NCBI RefSeq assembly: GCF_002087335.1
Contig: NZ_MWVJ01000046.1
Coordinates: 1 to 34,972 of the forward strand
Direction: 5' to 3'
Length of the DNA: 34,972 nt
DNA from: Pseudophaeobacter leonis
GTDB lineage: Bacteria > Pseudomonadota > Alphaproteobacteria > Rhodobacterales > Rhodobacteraceae
The translations under genes were made by a program, and so were the position numbers. Below the pieces are notes generated by a model. It searched no databases. It was not told the DNA's origin and saw only the letters and a list, made by a program, of their open reading frames with translations. This document shows, in pieces, positions 8,287 to 15,876 of this stretch. Each line of letters starts with the position of its first letter. Positions within the stretch are counted from its first letter, which is position 1.

Positions 8287-9826
8287 CGAGCAGGGGCAAA
8301 AAGAGATCCCGGCCTTTATGGCTGTGTTGATGTTGTGCGCCTCACTTGTGGTGCCCGGCCCCTCGTGGGCTGGGCCCGACTCTGCCCTGGTGGAGCTGGA
8401 TCAGCAGCTCTCTGACTTTTCTGATGTTTTGACCCTGGACAGCGCAGCCGGGCGTTTCTCTCTGGGAGAGCTGATGCAGCGTGCGGGTCTGACGGGCCTG
8501 ACCCCTGATCTGCCCTATCCGGGCCAAAACACGGGTATTTCAAAAAAACCCACTGACACCCCAACCCAAATGGCAACCGCAACCGCGGAAGGCTTTCGCA
8601 CAGCCCTGGCCCTGTTGACGCAGGTGCATGGCGGGGAAGACAATATTGATATTCTGAACGCCCACCCCAATGGGCGCACCGAGGCACTGACCTTTCGCTC
8701 CGGGCTGGTGACCATGGATCATATCCGTGCCAGCCTGGCGCAGATCATTCCGCGGGCGCAGATGCAGAAGTGGGATAACACGTTGCGGGTGCCAATCATT
8801 CTTTGGGATGACACGGTGCTGCAGTTGGGGCCAGAGGATCACATTCAACTGAGCCGCAGCGACGGAGCCTTTATCATCAGTCTTGGTCGTGTCGACATCA
8901 ATGGCAGCCGTGTCAGCGTCGTTGGCGATGCGCCTCCTGCCAGCAAGGATTTTGTTCCGTTTTTCACCATTGGCGGTGGCGGTGCCCTGCAGATGGACAG
9001 GGCGGTGTTTCAAGGGCTTGGATTTGGCAATACGCCTAAGTTTTCCGGCCTGTCGGTCGTGGATCACCCGCTTTTACCCTCTCTGGGCGAAACGCGGATT
9101 ACAGACAGTTACTTTGACAAAGTTCTCACCCTGTCCCTGAGCGGAATTTCCCGGGCCGAAATCTCTGGAAATCAGTTCTCTAACATGCGCAACAATGCTC
9201 TGTTGCTGTCGACGTCTCCGCGAACCCGGGTGCAGGGGAACTTGTTCTTTGGCGAAAGCCCGACAAATGCCATTCGGGTTTTGCGCGGCTCGAACCACAG
9301 CAGGCTGACTGGCAATGTCCTGTTGCAAGGCGATCGCTCTGGCATCTTGGTGCAGGGACAAAGCAATCATGTTGAGGTGTCGGGAAACGTGATTTGGCGG
9401 CGTGGTGGCGGCGCGATCAAGATTTCCAAATCGCACTGCAGCGTTGTGCGCCAAAATGTGATCCTGAACAGTCGCCAGAAAGGCGTCGATATTCGCGCCA
9501 GCAATCAAATAACAGTTCAGGCCAACAGGATTAGCGGAAGCCGCAGTGCCGGAATTTGGGTTTCAAATCAATCCAGGCATGCGGTGACCTATGTGTCAGA
9601 CAATATCCTGCGCCAAAACAAATCCGGGCTGTCCACAGCCACCGGCGCGCAGGTGATGCTGGTGGGGAATGATCTGTCAGATCAGCTGCCCCGGTTGATT
9701 GAGGGCGACATAGTCTTTCACAACCGGGCGGTTGCTACAAATCTGCGCGGCGCTGTTCCCATGATGATCTCTGCCAGCGCGGCGCAATTCCCTCCTCAGG
9801 CCAGCCTGGCTGACTGCGAGCCATGA
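8279..9826 (+). CDS. algG: AlgG-family periplasmic beta-helix protein (mannuronan C5-epimerase family, catalytic DPHD absent)
   Basis: Family members convert mannuronate to guluronate in the periplasm and form part of the export scaffold. The 515-residue product has a signal peptide (hydrophobic residues 12-31, cleavage near SWA/GP), a family-like middle section (RVPIILWDDTVLQLGPEDH, then LSRSDGAFIISLGRV), and a right-handed parallel beta-helix from about 230 to 480 with repeated short N-x-(V/I)-(S/T)-GN turns. The DPHD motif that carries the catalytic histidine aligns near residues 309-314, where this protein reads LLSTSP. No DPHD exists elsewhere in it. So fold and location are well supported but epimerase activity is doubtful. 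Start ATG overlaps algA by eight bases. Confidence 0.82.
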   Translation: MASEQGQKEIPAFMAVLMLCASLVVPGPSWAGPDSALVELDQQLSDFSDVLTLDSAAGRFSLGELMQRAGLTGLTPDLPYPGQNTGISKKPTDTPTQMATATAEGFRTALALLTQVHGGEDNIDILNAHPNGRTEALTFRSGLVTMDHIRASLAQIIPRAQMQKWDNTLRVPIILWDDTVLQLGPEDHIQLSRSDGAFIISLGRVDINGSRVSVVGDAPPASKDFVPFFTIGGGGALQMDRAVFQGLGFGNTPKFSGLSVVDHPLLPSLGETRITDSYFDKVLTLSLSGISRAEISGNQFSNMRNNALLLSTSPRTRVQGNLFFGESPTNAIRVLRGSNHSRLTGNVLLQGDRSGILVQGQSNHVEVSGNVIWRRGGGAIKISKSHCSVVRQNVILNSRQKGVDIRASNQITVQANRISGSRSAGIWVSNQSRHAVTYVSDNILRQNKSGLSTATGAQVMLVGNDLSDQLPRLIEGDIVFHNRAVATNLRGAVPMMISASAAQFPPQASLADCEP

Positions 9827-10584
9827 CCATGACAGGGCGTATTCTTCTCCTAGGTTTGTCTGTGCTTTGCGCAGGGGCTGCATCTGCACAAAGCATCCCG
9901 TTGCCGTTTTCTAGCGATATCGAAGCCTCGCGGATTGGTGTCATTGTTACGCCGGATCGGCGCAGTATGCGGGGGCTGTCCCCGTCGTTGGTTGTCGCGC
10001 GCAAACAAATGCATGCACACCAGCCAGTCAGTGACGCCAATCTGATAAAACTGAGCGAGGCCGGTGATGGCCTGGCGGCCCAGATTTATGTGCGCCGCTT
10101 GATCGCGTCTGGTGCTGCAGAGCGCGCGCCCTCAGATGTCGCGTATTACAGCGCTATCGCGGTTGAGACGGGTCGGGTCTGGACATTGCCCGACATGATC
10201 AAGGCGATGAAGCGTCTTGACCGCAATACAGAACCGCGCCCGCGTCTTCGTAAATACATTCAAGTGCTTTACCCATAAGCCTGGGCCGGAAATTCACTGG
10301 CTCTGGACGCTGTTGTTGCATTCAATGGCACGGGTCGGCTGTTTGGCGAGCTGAGCGAAAGCACGCGGGACAGGATTCTTGAGCAAAGCCAACGCAACGG
10401 GGATCGCATGGTTGAATTGCGCATGGCTATGGTCCTTTTGGAGCAAGCAGACTTAACCAAAACGCAGCAAAACCAGGCCAGGGCTCTACTGAAGCGCGCC
10501 CAGGCGTCGTCTCATCTAGGCGTCATGACATCGGCGCAAAACCTGATGGTGCTGCTGGAAAAGAACTACGCCGCAGATAGATAA
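9823..10584 (+). pseudogene. Secreted Sel1/TPR-like protein with an in-frame TAA stop
   Basis: ATG at 9823 overlaps the algG stop. The first segment (151 residues) starts with a signal peptide ending near ASA/QS and continues with helical-repeat sequence (GDGLAAQIYVRRLIASGAAE). At 10276-10278 a TAA interrupts it, yet the same frame continues as clear coding sequence (AWAGNSLALDAVVAFNGTG, then GDRMVELRMAMVLLEQADL, then KRAQASSHLGVMTSAQNL) to a TAA at 10582-10584. Both sides are in one frame, so this is a substitution and not an indel. The helical repeats resemble Sel1-like proteins that organise alginate export. With readthrough the product would be 253 residues. I do not recognise a named family. 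Confidence 0.65.
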
Positions 10585-10616
10585 CTAACGAGATTACGGG
10601 TAGCGGGGGCTAGCTT

Positions 10617-11948
10617 ATGACAGGTCAAATGGTCAAAGAAATGATGTGCGGCGCCAGGGCTCGGATCGCGGGGCTGATGCTTGCATTATGTTGGGCACCT
10701 TTTGCAGCGCAGGGGTCGGAATTTGCCTGCTTTGGGCTGATGAATTCCGCAACCACCCCCAGTGTCGAAGGCAGTGAGGGCATGTTTTATCTCACGACGC
10801 CCGATTTGATGATGTCGCATGAAATCACCAGGGAAAATGCCCAGGACCTGGCGAGGTTGTCTGATGTGCTTGCAGCGCAGGGCACAACTTTGATCTATCT
10901 GCCAACACCGACCAAAGCGTTGGGCCAGCCGCAAAACCTGCCGTGGTCAGCGACAGATCTGGGGGATGATGCTGATATTGCCGCCACCGTTTACGACGAA
11001 AACATTGAGCGTCTGAGTCGGCATCGGGTGCGTGCGCTCAATGCGCGGCATGTATTGGCGCGTGCTGCGACGGAGGCGCCCGTCTACTATGGGCCTGATC
11101 CGCGGCTGAATTTGCATGGGATGCGGGCCCTGGCGCAGGCGGTGGCAAAGGGGATAACTGAGTCACCCTCTTACGCGAACCTGCCAAAATCGGTGTTTCT
11201 CACAGGGGTGAGCGGCAAGGTCTCGATGCATTCAGATATGCGGCTGGATCTGCAAGAGCATTGTCAAAAGGACTTGCCTGTTCTGGTCCGTGACCAGGTA
11301 TTGATGCGTCAGGGCAGCGCCCCTCAGGATCTGTTCAGCGGTGCCACCCCTATGCAGGTTGCGGTTGTCAGTTCAGCTGCTCTGGGGGATGGGGCACAGG
11401 GTTTCACCCATCATCTGCAACAAGCCACCGGCCTGTCTGTTGGCCAGTATAGCCTTGCAAAAGGCGGATCTTTGGCAGCGATGACCGCATATTTGACCTC
11501 GCAGCAGTTTCAGGAAAACAGGCCTGCGTTTCTTCTCTGGGAACAGCCGATTTGGCAAAATCTGGGTGAATTTGGCGACCAGCCGATGCGGGAGCTGATC
11601 ACTGCTGCGGGCCCAAGTTGCGAGGTTCCCCTGCCGTTGCAGTATAATAAGGATCGCAAGCTTTACCAAGCCGATCTGAGCAGACTTGATCAAGCCAAAC
11701 CCTATACTTTGTATTTCGACAATGACGGTGGGCAGGCCTGGGCGGCCCGGTTTATATTTACCGATACGGCCAAGCAAGTACGGGCCCGAACGATCTATCG
11801 CTCGCAGGATCAGGTCCTGGCAGGGCGGTTCTATATGCCGATGTCTGGATTTTGGCCCGGTGGGGCCAGCCATGTCGACATCCAATTGGGCGGCTCGTAT
11901 GGCCGCAGTCCGACCCTGACTGCCTGCCTGCAAAAGGAGGCAAACTGA
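10617..11948 (+). CDS. algX: AlgX-family SGNH-type protein with incomplete catalytic triad
   Basis: AlgX is a periplasmic two-domain protein: an SGNH hydrolase-like domain that O-acetylates alginate and a C-terminal carbohydrate-binding module. The 443-residue product has a signal peptide (residues about 15-33), the family stretch LAAQGTTLIYLPTPTKALGQ at 86-105, a triad region and a beta-rich C terminus from about 330. In Pseudomonas the triad is Ser, His and Asp, with D-x-H in a DxHW-type motif. Here that site reads YYGPDPRLNLHG, so Asp161 remains but the His is Arg163. The serine position is retained in VVSSAALG (252/253). Acetyltransferase activity is therefore unlikely, which agrees with the absence of algI, algJ and algF from the window. 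Start chosen as the first ATG; ribosome binding site is weak. Confidence 0.75.
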   Translation: MTGQMVKEMMCGARARIAGLMLALCWAPFAAQGSEFACFGLMNSATTPSVEGSEGMFYLTTPDLMMSHEITRENAQDLARLSDVLAAQGTTLIYLPTPTKALGQPQNLPWSATDLGDDADIAATVYDENIERLSRHRVRALNARHVLARAATEAPVYYGPDPRLNLHGMRALAQAVAKGITESPSYANLPKSVFLTGVSGKVSMHSDMRLDLQEHCQKDLPVLVRDQVLMRQGSAPQDLFSGATPMQVAVVSSAALGDGAQGFTHHLQQATGLSVGQYSLAKGGSLAAMTAYLTSQQFQENRPAFLLWEQPIWQNLGEFGDQPMRELITAAGPSCEVPLPLQYNKDRKLYQADLSRLDQAKPYTLYFDNDGGQAWAARFIFTDTAKQVRARTIYRSQDQVLAGRFYMPMSGFWPGGASHVDIQLGGSYGRSPTLTACLQKEAN

Positions 11949-13306
11949 TGTTTCGTAAGATCTCTGGACTGAGTATCGGCCTGTTTTGTGCCCTGATGCC
12001 TTTTGGTCTTCAGGCACGCCCTTTGGCGGTTGAATTTTTACCCCCCTATATTGCGGAACGTGACTTGTGCAATGCACCTGGCGCGCGTGAAGGAGAGGTT
12101 CATACAGAACATGGGCTGGGGGATCTCGATCTAACCGACGAATTGCGTCTGAATTTCCTGATACGGGACATCAATCGGCTTCAGCGGCAGGATGCGGATC
12201 GCTGGTTTGATTTTATTGACGCGCTGATTACCCGCCGCGCGCAGCTGGATGAAACCTTCTCCGGGGTGGGTGAAGAGTTTTCCCGAGTGGTGCTGCATCT
12301 CAAAGCCAGACGTCTCGATGAGCTACGCGACAGGAATTTGATCGGGCAGTTGCGCCCGCGCGCGGATGAGTTGTCCAACAATCAGCGCCTGATACTCGCC
12401 CGGTATTACCGCGATGGCATTCTGGTGCCTGCTGACCTGCCTTTTGCTCAGGAGATGTTGCGTGAGGCGGCCTATGGTGGCAATGCCCGCGCTTTGACGG
12501 AAATCGCCCGTATGCAAATGCGTGGTGAAATGCTCGAAGGCTGGGACGCCCCGCTGGACCTGACGGTCACCCTGGCCTTCGGTGGCTTGCTGGGCGAGCT
12601 GACCCCGAGTGTTTGCAAGCGCGCCGAGCGCATTGCCCAGGAGTATCTCAAGGGTGATCTTGTGGTTGCCAATCCAGATATTGCCTATGCCTGGCGCAAG
12701 TTTGCTGCCGATATGGGGGGCGTAGAGGCGGCATGGCGCGTCGTGGAATACCACCTGAACGCTGATGCGGATCGCAAAAACCTGGATGAAATGCGGATCT
12801 ATTTGCGCCGTGCTGCGCAACTGGGACTGTCGCCGGATGATCGGATCACCAGCCAGTTGTTGGCCAGTGGCCTGATCCCGGCACAAGAAATCGAAGAGAT
12901 TTTAGGCTTCAACTTCAGCCAGGACCGCCGACGGGTCCAAAACTCTATCATCCCGTATTTCGATCTTGGGGTGCGAAAGAATGATGTCGTTGTCAATAAA
13001 GACAGCCTTCGCCTGCAATATTTACGTGAACTCTCGACCATGCCCGAGGCGCCGGGTTTTGTCTTTGCAGACCTTGCCAAAGAGGTGATCTCGCGCAAAG
13101 GGCGCTGGGCCGGCGAGGCTGAGGCCATGAAGCTGCTTGAAGTTGCGGTTGCCCGTCGCGACGAAACCGGGATGCAGATGCTGGCGGGGTTGCTGATCCG
13201 GTACCGCGATGATCCGGTGCGGATCAACCGGGCAGAAAACCTGTTGCTTGATACCGTCTCACGTTTTGGCATGGCCAGTTCCATGCGGCGTCTAGAGGGG
13301 CTTTAA
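11948..13306 (+). CDS. algK: AlgK-like secreted Sel1-repeat protein, first part
   Basis: ATG at 11948 overlaps the algX stop by one base and follows an excellent AAGGAGG seven bases away. The 452-residue product has a signal peptide (cleavage near LQA/RP) and then helical Sel1/TPR-like repeats, for example YGGNARALTEIARMQMRG and PDIAYAWRKFAADMGGVEAA. AlgK-type proteins bind the AlgE porin and other periplasmic alginate proteins; unlike Pseudomonas AlgK there is no lipobox cysteine. The frame ends with MRRLEGL at a TAA. Removing one G from the GGGG run at 13297-13300 would continue it as EGFNRCQVNDAPRKGPADLW straight into the next entry, so the two may be one protein of roughly 920 residues. 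Confidence 0.65.
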   Translation: MFRKISGLSIGLFCALMPFGLQARPLAVEFLPPYIAERDLCNAPGAREGEVHTEHGLGDLDLTDELRLNFLIRDINRLQRQDADRWFDFIDALITRRAQLDETFSGVGEEFSRVVLHLKARRLDELRDRNLIGQLRPRADELSNNQRLILARYYRDGILVPADLPFAQEMLREAAYGGNARALTEIARMQMRGEMLEGWDAPLDLTVTLAFGGLLGELTPSVCKRAERIAQEYLKGDLVVANPDIAYAWRKFAADMGGVEAAWRVVEYHLNADADRKNLDEMRIYLRRAAQLGLSPDDRITSQLLASGLIPAQEIEEILGFNFSQDRRRVQNSIIPYFDLGVRKNDVVVNKDSLRLQYLRELSTMPEAPGFVFADLAKEVISRKGRWAGEAEAMKLLEVAVARRDETGMQMLAGLLIRYRDDPVRINRAENLLLDTVSRFGMASSMRRLEGL

Positions 13307-13316
13307 TCGCTGCCAG

Positions 13317-14708
13317 GTGAATGATGCACCGCGAAAGGGCCCTGCCGATCTGTGGGCGCGCAACTATGCTGCTACGGGACATGTCGCAGCGCAGGTGTCG
13401 GCTAGCGATATTGTGACGCTGAGCCCGTTTCGGTCCCCCGAGATCCTGGCGAAAATTCAGACACAGGCCCTGCAAGGGCGGACGCAGGCACGCGCAGAGT
13501 TGGCGCAGCTTATGCAGTCTAATCCGCTGACCTCGGAGGCCGCGCTGCGGCTCTGGGCCAAGCGGATTTCGCCATCCGACAAGGCATTGGAAACCTTTGT
13601 GCGGATGGAAATGGAGCTCGCCAGAACGCCGGCAGAACGCGCGCTGGCGATTGAGTTTTTCCGCAGGGTTTATTTGAACAACGGCGTAACCTCCGCTTTG
13701 GATTTGTCGGTTGCCTTGCTGGAAGATCAAGCCCGAGAGCCTGAGGTGGCAAAAGACATCATCAAGATGCTGACTATTGCCGGGAACCGTGGCGAAGGGG
13801 CCTCTATCCGGTTGAAATCGCGGCTCTTGGCGAAAAGCACCAGCCCGGAAGACTATGCCGCCAGTGCGGCCATAATTTATGATGAATTCAAGGATGTGAT
13901 CGAAGAGCGTGGCGATTTCCTTGGTTTGATATTTGCCATTCCATTTTTGCCTGAAAGCCGGGTGGATGACTATTTTGACCGCGCAGCATCCTTGATGGGC
14001 TGCGAAAACAAAGACGCTGATGAAATGGGCGATGCCTATGCTCTGCGCCAGGATCCGCAAATGGTTTATCATTGGCGGAACGTGGTGCTGGATTTTGACG
14101 GCGGGCATTTGCTGTCGAAACTGAAGCTGACTGACAATCAGGTCGACCTGTTTGATGCAGGATCTGCCCCGAATGTTCGGCAGGTCGTCGCGCGCAATCT
14201 GACCGAGGGTGAGCCCAATGCGGATATGCGCCGGTATCGCTTGACCGGGAACCCTGATTTGCCCGGATTTGATGCGCGGGCCGCAGCGCATCATTTGATG
14301 TCTATTCTGAATGTCGCCCGTGACGAAGAGCTGATTTGGGTGATGTCCAGCTATCGCACAGCCCATAAAGATGTGCGTGCGCTGGTTGATCAGCGCTGGG
14401 ATATGACGGCCGTCTTGCGCAATGCAGCCAATGCCGGGGACAACAGAACGCGGTTTGAATACGCGATGTATTTGCGGGATAACGCCAAGACCCCTGATGA
14501 TCTGAGCCAATCAACACAGTGGCTGAAAAAGGCGGCTGAAGGCGGATATGACGACGCGATGGTCGAGCTGGGTTTTGCATTGGGTTTTGGTCTGGGGACA
14601 CAAAGCAATAAATCTGCGGCGCTGGATTGGCTGGCGCGCGCTGAAAGCCTGGGGCACCCACGGGCCGCCGGATTGGCGCAATTGATAGGGGCTTTCTATG
14701 GGAAATGA
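13317..14708 (+). CDS. AlgK-like Sel1-repeat protein, second part (probably the same gene after a +1 indel)
   Basis: The GTG at 13317 is the first possible start in this frame, ten bases after the previous stop, but it has no proper ribosome binding site, signal peptide or lipobox. The frame is in fact open from 13296, and the residues before the GTG (RGFNRCQ) fit a continuous helical-repeat protein. The 463 residues contain many Sel1-type helices, most clearly STQWLKKAAEGGYDDAMVEL followed by GFALGFGLGTQSN and LDWLARAESLGHPRAAGLA near the C terminus. Such repeats bind partner proteins in the periplasm. If it were independent it would lack an export signal, which argues for a frameshifted single gene. 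The end overlaps algL by eleven bases. Confidence 0.6.
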   Translation: MNDAPRKGPADLWARNYAATGHVAAQVSASDIVTLSPFRSPEILAKIQTQALQGRTQARAELAQLMQSNPLTSEAALRLWAKRISPSDKALETFVRMEMELARTPAERALAIEFFRRVYLNNGVTSALDLSVALLEDQAREPEVAKDIIKMLTIAGNRGEGASIRLKSRLLAKSTSPEDYAASAAIIYDEFKDVIEERGDFLGLIFAIPFLPESRVDDYFDRAASLMGCENKDADEMGDAYALRQDPQMVYHWRNVVLDFDGGHLLSKLKLTDNQVDLFDAGSAPNVRQVVARNLTEGEPNADMRRYRLTGNPDLPGFDARAAAHHLMSILNVARDEELIWVMSSYRTAHKDVRALVDQRWDMTAVLRNAANAGDNRTRFEYAMYLRDNAKTPDDLSQSTQWLKKAAEGGYDDAMVELGFALGFGLGTQSNKSAALDWLARAESLGHPRAAGLAQLIGAFYGK

Positions 14709-15759
14709 CGCTTTTAAATCCCAGCAAGCCGGCGCGCTGGTCATGGGGCTGTTTTTGTTGATGATGTGTGGTGCCGACCCGGCCACAGCGACCGAGGAGC
14801 CAATTTGCGCCCCAGCGCCGCCGCCAGTTCAAAGCCTGTCCATTCAAAGCAGATATGAGGGCAGTGACGCCAGCCGTGCGACACTGAACAAAGAGGTGCA
14901 GGCGGAAACCAAGGCTTTGCTGAAGCCACTGGATGATTTCCTGCGTGATCTTTCTGCCGGGGTTGAGACCATGCTGAAGTCCGACGCCGATCAAAGGCCG
15001 GATCTGGCCGACTGCCTGATACCGCAAATGGCAGTCTGGGCTGAGGCAGATGCGTTGTCTGATCTTGGGACGCAAACGACTCAGTTGACCATCGGAGCCC
15101 GTCTGGCCGGTCTTGCGATCGTCGCAGCCCAAGCGGCGCATTATGCCACCGATGCAGACAAGCGAGAGGCCGTGGGGGATTGGCTTTCCCGCCGTGTCGG
15201 AGAACAAATGCGGTTTTGGGAAATCGCTCCAAGGGGGGCTGCCGCGGGGAATTTGCGTGCCTGGGCCGGGCTGGCCGCTGCAGCAACCTCTGAGCTGAAC
15301 AATGACCCGGTCATGCGGTCTTGGGCCATTTGGTCGACAACTTACGTTTTGTGTTCTGTCAACCCAGATGGAAGCCTGCCACAGGAAATGAGCCGTGAAA
15401 AATTCGCGCTTCACTATCAGCTGTATGCTCTGAGCCCCTTAGTCACGTCCATCAAATTGCTGCAGCAGCAGGGCACTTCATTAGTCGAACAATGCGATGG
15501 GGCATTGGAGCGTGCGGTGCATTTTGCCCTGTCTGATCTGGAAACAGGTGCGCAGACTGAGGCGATTACCGGGCATGTGCAGTCCTTTTTTGATGGGAGC
15601 GCAGAGCTGAAGAAACACCATTTGGCGTGGTTGGAGGCCTACCTGAGCCTGACATCAGATCCTTTGGCCGAAGATTTCGCGGCCTCGCGCCGCCCATTGT
15701 CTTTTTCCAAACTAGGGGGCAACCAAACGCTGATCTGGGGGCATGTAAACCAGCACTAA
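14698..15759 (+). CDS. algL: AlgL-family (PL5) alginate lyase-like protein lacking the catalytic histidine
   Basis: PL5 lyases cleave mannuronate-rich alginate by beta-elimination in the periplasm and clear stray polymer during export. The 353-residue product has a signal peptide (hydrophobic 12-32), the N-terminal ICAPAPPPVQSLSIQSRYEG and the C-terminal catalytic half with REKFALHYQLYALSPLV, which keeps the Arg (233) and Tyr (240) of the active site. The highly conserved NNHxYWAGLA motif, whose His is catalytic, instead reads GNLRAWAGLA (residues 184-193): His is replaced by Leu186 and the Tyr by Ala. The fold is well supported, but lyase activity is doubtful. It is the last gene of the alginate-type operon. 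Confidence 0.82.
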   Translation: MGNDAFKSQQAGALVMGLFLLMMCGADPATATEEPICAPAPPPVQSLSIQSRYEGSDASRATLNKEVQAETKALLKPLDDFLRDLSAGVETMLKSDADQRPDLADCLIPQMAVWAEADALSDLGTQTTQLTIGARLAGLAIVAAQAAHYATDADKREAVGDWLSRRVGEQMRFWEIAPRGAAAGNLRAWAGLAAAATSELNNDPVMRSWAIWSTTYVLCSVNPDGSLPQEMSREKFALHYQLYALSPLVTSIKLLQQQGTSLVEQCDGALERAVHFALSDLETGAQTEAITGHVQSFFDGSAELKKHHLAWLEAYLSLTSDPLAEDFAASRRPLSFSKLGGNQTLIWGHVNQH

Positions 15760-15770
15760 AGCCCCCCCCA

Positions 15771-15802
15771 GCCAAGGCTCGCTGAACTGCGAAAACCTTG
15801 GC
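15771..15802 (+). terminator. Weak stem-loop after algL
   Basis: GCCAAGG at 15771-15777 pairs with CCTTGGC at 15796-15802 around an 18-base loop. It follows the algL stop closely and a short T-containing stretch comes after it, but there is no strong T-run. It may mark the end of the alginate-type operon. Confidence 0.35.
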
Positions 15803-15876
15803 ATTTGGTTGGATTTAATCAAGAGTGATACAGAGGACGTCAATTTCGAAGCTTAGAGAACAAAAGGAATGGGATC

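Noticed and set aside
11373..12077. Minus-strand frame of 234 codons
   Set aside because: Antisense to algX and the algK-like start; composition is typical of a shadow frame.
13224..14510. Minus-strand frame of 428 codons
   Set aside because: It lies opposite the Sel1-repeat gene, which has clear helical repeats; the minus-strand product is Arg/His/Gln-rich shadow sequence.
14302..15414. Minus-strand frame of 370 codons
   Set aside because: Antisense to the algK-like and algL genes, with no domain features or start signal.
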